From positions 1 to 64,000 of the forward strand of contig JBBELK010000816.1 of assembly GCA_037783545.1 (NCBI GenBank): 64,000 bases of DNA, written 5' to 3'. The position numbers were made by a program, and so were the translations under genes. The first letter of the stretch is position 1. The number at the start of each line of letters is the position of its first letter. This document shows positions 57,899 through 64,000 of the stretch, in pieces. The notes beneath the pieces were generated by a model. That model did no database searches and was not told the origin of the DNA. It saw only the letters and a list, made by a program, of their open reading frames with translations. The stretch comes from Henricia sp. BOLD:AAB3569. Lineage: Eukaryota > Echinodermata > Asteroidea > Spinulosida > Echinasteridae.

Positions 57899-60799
57899 GT
57901 CAAAGTGTGGTCCAAACGTCGGCAAATTTGGAGGTCGAAAAATGTTCCGACGAACTTCAAATTTTGCATGCTCCAAGCACTCTATATTGCGCACTTGTCC
58001 TAAAAAATTGACAGACTTTCGCCGGGAAATGGCAGAGAAATTTCAGAGTTTAAGAAAAAAGGGGTTGGAGCTTCCTGGATGCTCCCGCAACCTGTGGCTG
58101 TCTGTACACACCTCTTTGGTGTACTCCTGACTCGTGCGCATGCTCAGTCCATCGGAATGTCGTTGACACGGCCCAGTTTGGGACGGGATTTTGGTCAAAG
58201 TGTGGTCCAAACGTCGGCAAATTTGGAGGTCGAAAAATGTTCCGACGAACTTCAAATTTTGCATGCTCCAAGCACTCTATATTGCGCACTTGTCCTAAAA
58301 AATTGACAGACTTTCGCCGGGAAATGGCAGAGAAATTTCAGAGTTTAAGATAAAAGGGGTTGGAGCTTCCTGGATGCTCCCGCAACCTGTGGCTGTCTGT
58401 ACACACCTCTTTGGTGTACTCCTGACTCGTGCGCATGCTCAGTCCATCGGACTGTCGTTGACACGGCCCAGTTTGGGACGGGATTTTGGTCAAAGTGTGG
58501 TCCAAACGTCGGCAAATTTGGAGGTCGAAAAATGTTCCGACGAACTTCAAATTTTGCATGCTCCAAGCACTCTATATTGCGCACTTGTCCTAAAAAATTG
58601 AGAGACTTTCGCCGGGAAATGGCAGAGAAATTTCAGAGTTTAAGAAAAAAAGGGTTGGAGCTTCCTGGATGCTCCCGCAACCTGTGGCTGTCTGTACACA
58701 CCTCTTTGGTGTACTCCTGACTCGTGCGCATGCTCAGTCCATCGGACTGTCGTTGACACGGCCCAGTTTGGGACGGGATTTTGGTCAAAGTGTGGTCCAA
58801 ACGTCGGCAAATTTGGAGGTCGAAAAATGTTCAGACGAACTTCAAATTTTGCATGCTCCAAGCACTCTATATTGCGCACTTGTCCTAAAAAATTGACAGA
58901 CTTTCGCCGGGAAATGGCAGAGAAATTTCAGAGTTTAAGAAAAAAGGGGTTGGAGCTTCCTGGATGCTCCCGCAACCTGTGGCTGTCTGTACACACCTCT
59001 TTGGTGTACTCCTGACTCGTGCGCATGCTCAGTCCTTCGGACTGTCGTTGACACGGCCCAGTTTGGGACGGGATTTTGGTCAAAGTGTGGTCCAAACGTC
59101 GGCAAATTTGGAGGTCGAAAAATGTTCCGACGAACTTCAAATTTTGCATGCTCCAAGCACTCTATATTGCGCACTTGTCCTAAGAAATTGACAGACTTTC
59201 GCCGGGAAATGGCAGAGAAATTTCAGAGTTTAGGAAAAAAGGGGTTGGAGCTTCCTGGATGCTCCCGCAACCTGTGGCTGTCTGTACACACCTCTTTGGT
59301 GTACTCCTGACTCGTGCGCATGCTCAGTCCATCGGACTGTCGTTGACACGGCCCAGTTTGGGACGGGATTTTGGTCAAAGTGTGGTCCAAACGTCGGCAA
59401 ATTTGGAGGTCGAAAAATGTTCCGACGAACTTCAAATTTTGCATGCTCCAAGCACTCTATATTGCGCACTTGTCCTAAAAAATTGACAGACTTTCGCCGG
59501 GAAATGGCAGAGAAATTTCAGAGTTTAAGAAAAAAGGGGTTGGAGCTTCCTGGATGCTCCCGCAACCTGTGGCTGTCTGTACACACCTCTTTGGTGTACT
59601 CCTGACTCGTGCGCATGCTCAGTCCATCGGACTGTCGTTGACACGGCCCAGTTTGGGACGGGATTTTGGTCAAAGTGTGGTCCAAACGTCGGCAAATTTG
59701 GAGGTCGAAAAATGTTCCGACGAACTTCAAATTTTGCATGCTCCAAGCACTCTATATTGCGCACTTGTCCTAAAAAATTGACAGACTTTCGCCGGGAAAT
59801 GGCAGAGAAATTTCAGAGTTTAAGAAAAAAGGGGTTGGAGCTTCCTGGATGCTCCCGCAACCTGTGGCTGTCTGTACACACCTCTTTGGTGTACTCCTGA
59901 CTCGTGCGCATGCTCAGTCCTTCGGACTGTCGTTGACACGGCCCAGTTTGTGACGGGATTTTGGTCAAAGTGTGGTCCAAACGTCGGCAAATTTGGAGGT
60001 CGAAAAATGTTCCGACGAACTTCAAATTTTGCATGCTCCAAGCACTCTATATTGCGCACTTGTCCTAAGAAATTGACAGACTTTCGCCGGGAAATGGCAG
60101 AGAAATTTCAGAGTTTAGGAAAAAAGGGGTTGGAGCTTCCTGGATGCTCCCGCAACCTGTGGCTGTCTGTTGACACGGCCCAGTTTGGGACGGGATTTTG
60201 GTCAAAGTGTGGTCCAAACGTCGGCAAATTTGGAGGTTGAAAAATGTTCCGACGAACTTCAAATTTTGCATACTCCAAGCACTCTATATAGCGCACTTGT
60301 CCTAAAAAATTGACAGACTTTCGCCGGGAAATGGCAGAGAAATTTCAGAGTTTAAGAAAAAAGGGGTTGGAGCTTTCTGGATGCTCCCGCAACCTGTGGC
60401 TGTCTGTACACACCTCTTTGGTGTACTCCTGACTCGTGCGCATGCTCAGTCCATCGGACTGTCGTTGACACGGCCCAGTTTGGGACGGGATTTTGGTCAA
60501 AGTGTGGTCCAAACGTCGGCAAATTTGGAGGTCGAAAAATGTTCCGACGAACTTCAAATTTTGCATGCTCCAAGCACTCTATATTGCGCACTTGTTCTAA
60601 AAAATTGACAGACTTTCGCCGGGAAATGGCAGAGAAATTTCAGAGTTTAAGAAAAAAGGGGTTGGAGCTTCCTGGATGCTCCCGCAACCTGTGGCTGTCT
60701 GTACACACCTCTTTGGTGTACTCCTGACTCGTGCGCATGCTCAGTCCATCGGACTGTCGTTGACACGGCCCAGTTTGGGACGGGATTTTGGTCAAAGTG
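57899..60799 (+). repeat. satellite block 12 (about 10 monomers between the two transposons)
   Basis: The first monomer completes the one interrupted at 55626 after the 9-bp duplication. An AGATAAAAGG monomer follows near 58350, then a TTGAGAGAC monomer near 58600, the 58-bp-deletion monomer at 60170 and a GAGCTTTCTGG monomer near 60372. From about 59 kb to the second transposon the block parallels the DNA left of the first, with one extra monomer. Private changes include CATCGGAATG near 58155. Confidence 0.94.
60170..60171. other. 58-bp deletion junction, second copy
   Basis: This is the same junction as at 54996/54997, 5,174 bp away, and serves as a shared marker of the duplicated segment. 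The deleted bases include the CAGTCC...GGACTG dyad and the GTACAC...GTGTAC dyad. Confidence 0.9.
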
Positions 60800-60922
60800 T
60801 AGTCTTGGTGCAAGACGATACTGCGTTATATTTGTCACTGACCGCCGCGCGCTAACCAACACTCACCGACTATCGCCAAGAGAGGGCGCCATACACACCA
60901 GTCTCCAGTATCGTCTTGGGAC
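60800..60922 (+). repeat. left TIR, transposon copy 2
   Basis: It matches the left TIR of copy 1 and carries the same two internal gaps relative to the right TIR. The gaps therefore predate the duplication. Confidence 0.9.
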
Positions 60923-62121
60923 ATTTGTCGAACGTTGGTATGTGACACTGTGTGACCTCTAACCTAAGCTTATACATATGCATTATAGAGGTCAACAGAG
61001 TTCCACATAATGAGCATGCCAGCCTGGCAACTTTCTGTGCACGCACAGCTAGGGTTATTTCCTTCCTACGAGGTCATGGTCCTAATATCCTTTAAAAAAA
61101 AGCCACTTGTATATACGTATACCCGAATCAAGTGTGTTACAAATTGGGGAGAATCATAAACGTAACATAACATTTAAAAGAACGGCTCAGATTTTCCGCT
61201 GCCGAGCTATAGACTTACCCGGCGCGGCCCGCGCCCCGCGGTGGAATTCCCGATCCACACACGCCCCCAAAAAGCAACAGTTGTAACCTCAAAATGGCCA
61301 CAAATACACGTTGTACACCATCTGAGGTACAATTAGCCTATCTGAGGTACAATTAGCCGAGTACAATGACTGACTTACATTCTTAAAGAAAGTGGAACTT
61401 TCCGACCGATTTCGAGACCGTTTCTGTGCGTGCCGCACGGCATTGCACACATTTTGCAGAATTTTGCGTGTGCCGGACCGGGAATAATGAAAATGCGATG
61501 CCTGCTAAATATACCAAAATAAAACAAGTTCGATCGTGTCCAGGTTCGTGTTTGCCAGACAGATTTGTGAAACTGTCTACTGTTCATGGGGACACTTGTT
61601 CGTATTTGTTTAAAATTGTATTCTAATAAACGTGTGCTACGGGTGCTGTTTGTCGCCCACAAATTAAAGCCTGCCCTTCGCCAGCGTCACAATTTTTAGT
61701 GGTAAATTCACTGTATTCCGCACGGAGATGGACGAACTGTACCAAGCATAACACAGCAACCGCTTGGTCAATTTTTGCAACCAAAGTATTTCTAAAATCT
61801 GTTGTAATTTGTGTGTAGCTGGAGAATCATTTTTTTTCGTAATTGAACTTTTGATTTTCCCCAAGTTGCTGCGAGACGTCGATCATTTTCGGAAACAAAT
61901 AGGCATGACCCTTTGTTTAAAAAAAAATCTGAAAATTTGTGTATACACGTTTGCCACTAATTCTCGAAAATCACAAAATGTTCACAGATTTGCGCCTAAC
62001 TTACACAATATTAACATGATGACCGCAGAAAACCTCTCCTGAAATGGTTTTGTCTGAAGTGCTATATTCTATGAGAAATGAGTAAAACAATTAGTTTTCG
62101 TCTCATGAGACAAACATTAAA

Positions 62122-62310
62122 TTCGCCCAAAACCATTTCGCCCAAGTGCCATTTCGCCCCCAAACCACTTTGCCCGAGTGCCATTTCGCCCTAAATCACT
62201 TCGTACAAACACTACATCGCCCACATGCTACTTCGCCCCAAAACCACTTCGTGCACAGGCCGAGGTTCAGGGCGAAATGGTTCAGGGCGAAGTGGTTTTG
62301 GGGCGAAATG
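62122..62310. repeat. fold-back segment built from TTTCGCCC words, copy 2
   Basis: The counterpart of 56949-57137, shifted by 5,173 bp, with no difference noticed by eye. Its presence at the same place in both copies means that it was part of the element before the duplication. Confidence 0.6.
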
Positions 62311-62917
62311 ACTGCAAACCCTTTTTTGACTGTTTTCTCAAAAGTTAGACGAAGGACGGAGCTGGTTTTTGCTCAGGTTAGTTTTAATCATGCATATCTT
62401 CAATCACACAGGGGGATAAAACTATTTGCAACAGTTTACCAATCATGTACTATCTTTAAATTTGGCGAGGAAACGTGATTTTAGTAGTAAAAAAAAGTGT
62501 TTTCTTCAAAAACACAGGACGCATTAGTACAGTTCTCAGTCTCGTCCGACGGCTGAGTAGCGCTAGCTAGCCGCGCCAGCGAGTGCTGGTGCCGTACGGT
62601 TTTCGCAGTCTACGGGTTCAGCCGAATAACGGCTTCGGTTGCCGGGCCGACAAACCAAAGCCGAAGTTCGTTGAATCCATTGGAAAAAAACTGGCCCATT
62701 GCCACATTTACGTATTTTTTCTTTTGAAAACAAATAAAGCACGAACTTGTCTGACGCGATAACGTGTGCTTTTCCTGTTTGATAAGACGTACGTACAGGT
62801 ACCAGACTTCACAGCGCTCGGCTTGAAATATGTTAATAAGCCCTACGTCATAGGTATGCATGGCATAATGACAATGCTTGGAATGCGCTCGGAATTTCCC
62901 GAGCGGATTCAGGAAAA

Positions 62918-63071
62918 GTCCCAAGACGATACTGCAGGCACGAACGTAGACTGGTTCCCTGTCCTCATAGTACAGTGTATGGCGCCCTCTCTTGGCGATA
63001 GTCGGTGAGTGTTGGTTAGCGCGCGGCGGTCAGTGACAAATATCACGCAGTATCGTCTTGCACCAAGACTA
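62918..63071 (-). repeat. right TIR, transposon copy 2
   Basis: The 154-bp right TIR, equivalent to 57745-57898, with the mirrored 13-mers at corresponding places. It ends GCACCAAGACTA next to the right target duplication at 63072-63080. Confidence 0.9.
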
Positions 63072-63780
63072 GTCAAAGTGTGGTCCAAACGTCGGCAAAT
63101 TTGGAGGTCGAAAAATGTTCCGACGAACTTCAAATTTTGCATGCTCCAAGCACTCTATATTGCGCACTTGTCCTAAACAATTGACAGACTTTCGCCGGGA
63201 AATGGCAGAGAAATTTCAGAGTTTAAGAAAAAAGGGGTTGGAGCTTCCTGGATGCTCCCGCAACCTGTGGCTGTCTGTACACACCTCTTTGGTGTACTCC
63301 TGACTCGTGCGCACGCTCAGTCCTTCGGACTGTCGTTGACACGGCCCAGTTTGTGACGGGATTTTGGTCAAAGTGTGGTCCAAACGTCGGCAAATTTGGA
63401 GGTCGAAAAATGTTCCGACGAACTTCAAATTTTGCATGCTCCAAGCACTCTATATTGCGCACTTGTCCTAAGAAATTGACAGACTTTCGCCGGGAAATGG
63501 CAGAGAAATTTCAGAGTTTAGGAAAAAAGGGGTTGGAGCTTCCTGGATGCTCCCGCAACCTGTGACTGTCTGTACACACCTCTTTGGTGTACTCCTGACT
63601 CGTGCGCATGCTCAGTCCATCGGACTGTCGTTGACACGGCCCAGTTTGGGACGGGATTTTGGTCAAAGTGTGGTCCAAACGTCGGCAAATTTGGAGGTTG
63701 AAAAATGTTCCGACGAACTTCAAATTTTGCATACTCCAAGCACTCTATATAGCGCACTTGTCCTAAAAAATTGACAGACT
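63072..63780 (+). repeat. satellite block 13 (about 2.4 monomers right of transposon copy 2)
   Basis: The right flank differs from that of copy 1: CCTAAACAATTGAC near 63172, then a GCACGCTCAG change near 63311, then TTCGG/TTTGTGACGG and a GAGGTTGAAAAATG/GCATACTCC/ATATAGCGC monomer. The right breakpoint of the ~5.17-kb duplication therefore lies within about the first 100 bp after the transposon. Confidence 0.92.
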
Positions 63781-64000
63781 TTCGCGGGGAAATGGCCGAG
63801 AAATTTCAGAGTTTAGTGAAAACTGGGTTGGGGCTTCCTGACTGCTCCACTAACCGTGGCTGTCTGTACACTCCTCTTTGGTGTACTCCTGAGTCGTGCG
63901 CATGCTCAGTCCTTCGGACTGTCGTTGACGCACCCCAGTTTGGCTCGGCAATTTGGTCAAAGTGTGGTCCAAACGTCGGCAAATTTGGAGGTCGAAAAAT
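63781..64000 (+). repeat. diverged satellite monomer at the window end
   Basis: This stretch still aligns to the monomer but carries many scattered substitutions not seen elsewhere: TTCGCGGGGAAATGG, TTTAGTGAAAACTGGG, CTGACTGCTCCACTAACC, TACACTCCTC, GACGCACCCCAG and GGCTCGGCAATTTGG. These are mostly base changes, unlike the homopolymer indels at the window start. It therefore looks like a truly older monomer, as expected toward an array edge. The last ~45 bp return to the common sequence. Confidence 0.8.

Larger units (their letters stand above)
60800..63071. mobile_element. non-autonomous TIR DNA transposon, Mutator-like, copy 2 (2,272 bp)
   Basis: Same length, ends and target duplication (GTCAAAGTG at 60791-60799 and 63072-63080) as copy 1. 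By eye I find only a few differences: GTGGAACTTTCC versus GTGCAACTTTCC near 61393, TTTGTTTAAAAA versus TTTGTTTTAAAA near 61917, and GCACGAAC versus GCACGGAC near 62744. The identical monomer position and matching left flank show that it came with a duplicated array segment, not by a second transposition. No transposase is present. Confidence 0.85.

Noticed and set aside
60800..63071. The second transposon copy as an independent insertion into a preferred target
   Set aside because: Identical length, shared internal changes and shared upstream markers at a constant offset make segmental duplication the simpler explanation.
1..64000. A CRISPR array, because of the regular direct repeats
   Set aside because: The repeat unit is 295 bp with no unique spacers and there are no cas genes. 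The neighbouring SINE and TIR transposon show a eukaryotic satellite.

Overview
The window is eukaryotic repetitive DNA with no protein-coding gene that I can support. About 55 kb of the 64 kb is one head-to-tail satellite with a 295-bp monomer. Subtracting inserted DNA and dividing by 295 gives about 187 monomer equivalents. The satellite, a tRNA-derived SINE with an internal RNA polymerase III promoter, and a cut-and-paste transposon with long terminal inverted repeats (TIRs) all point to a nuclear genome, probably an invertebrate animal. I cannot name the species. Many open frames of 60-230 codons exist on both strands, but they are by-products of a stop-poor repeat. Because 295 is not a multiple of 3, the reading frame rotates at every monomer.

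Layout. Positions 1-13642 are pure satellite; the first ~6 kb is rich in one-base indels and looks like a poorly polished contig end, while ~6.5-13.6 kb is very regular. Positions 13643-35871 hold ten copies of one 289-bp SINE, separated by 3, 4, 7, 8 or 10 monomers. Every SINE copy sits at the same base of the monomer with the same 11-bp target-site duplication, so one insertion was amplified along with the satellite as part of a higher-order repeat (HOR). The first copy carries a further 1,261-bp nested insertion, made of two tandem ~0.6-kb units, that separates the SINE's A box from its B box.

Positions 35872-55626 are SINE-free satellite dominated by four-monomer HORs of about 1,180 bp. 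At 55627-57898 and 60800-63071 lie two almost identical 2,272-bp transposon copies with long TIRs and a 9-bp target duplication (Mutator-like by structure, no transposase). They share one insertion site and lie 5,173 bp apart, so the second arose by duplication of array DNA. The final ~220 bp are a clearly diverged monomer, which may mark the approach to an array edge.

The sequence reads as a history: satellite expansion, SINE insertion, HOR amplification of the SINE block by unequal exchange, nested insertion into one SINE copy, and separately a DNA-transposon insertion followed by a recent ~5-kb array duplication. No function is shown by sequence alone; a centromeric or heterochromatic role is possible but untested.
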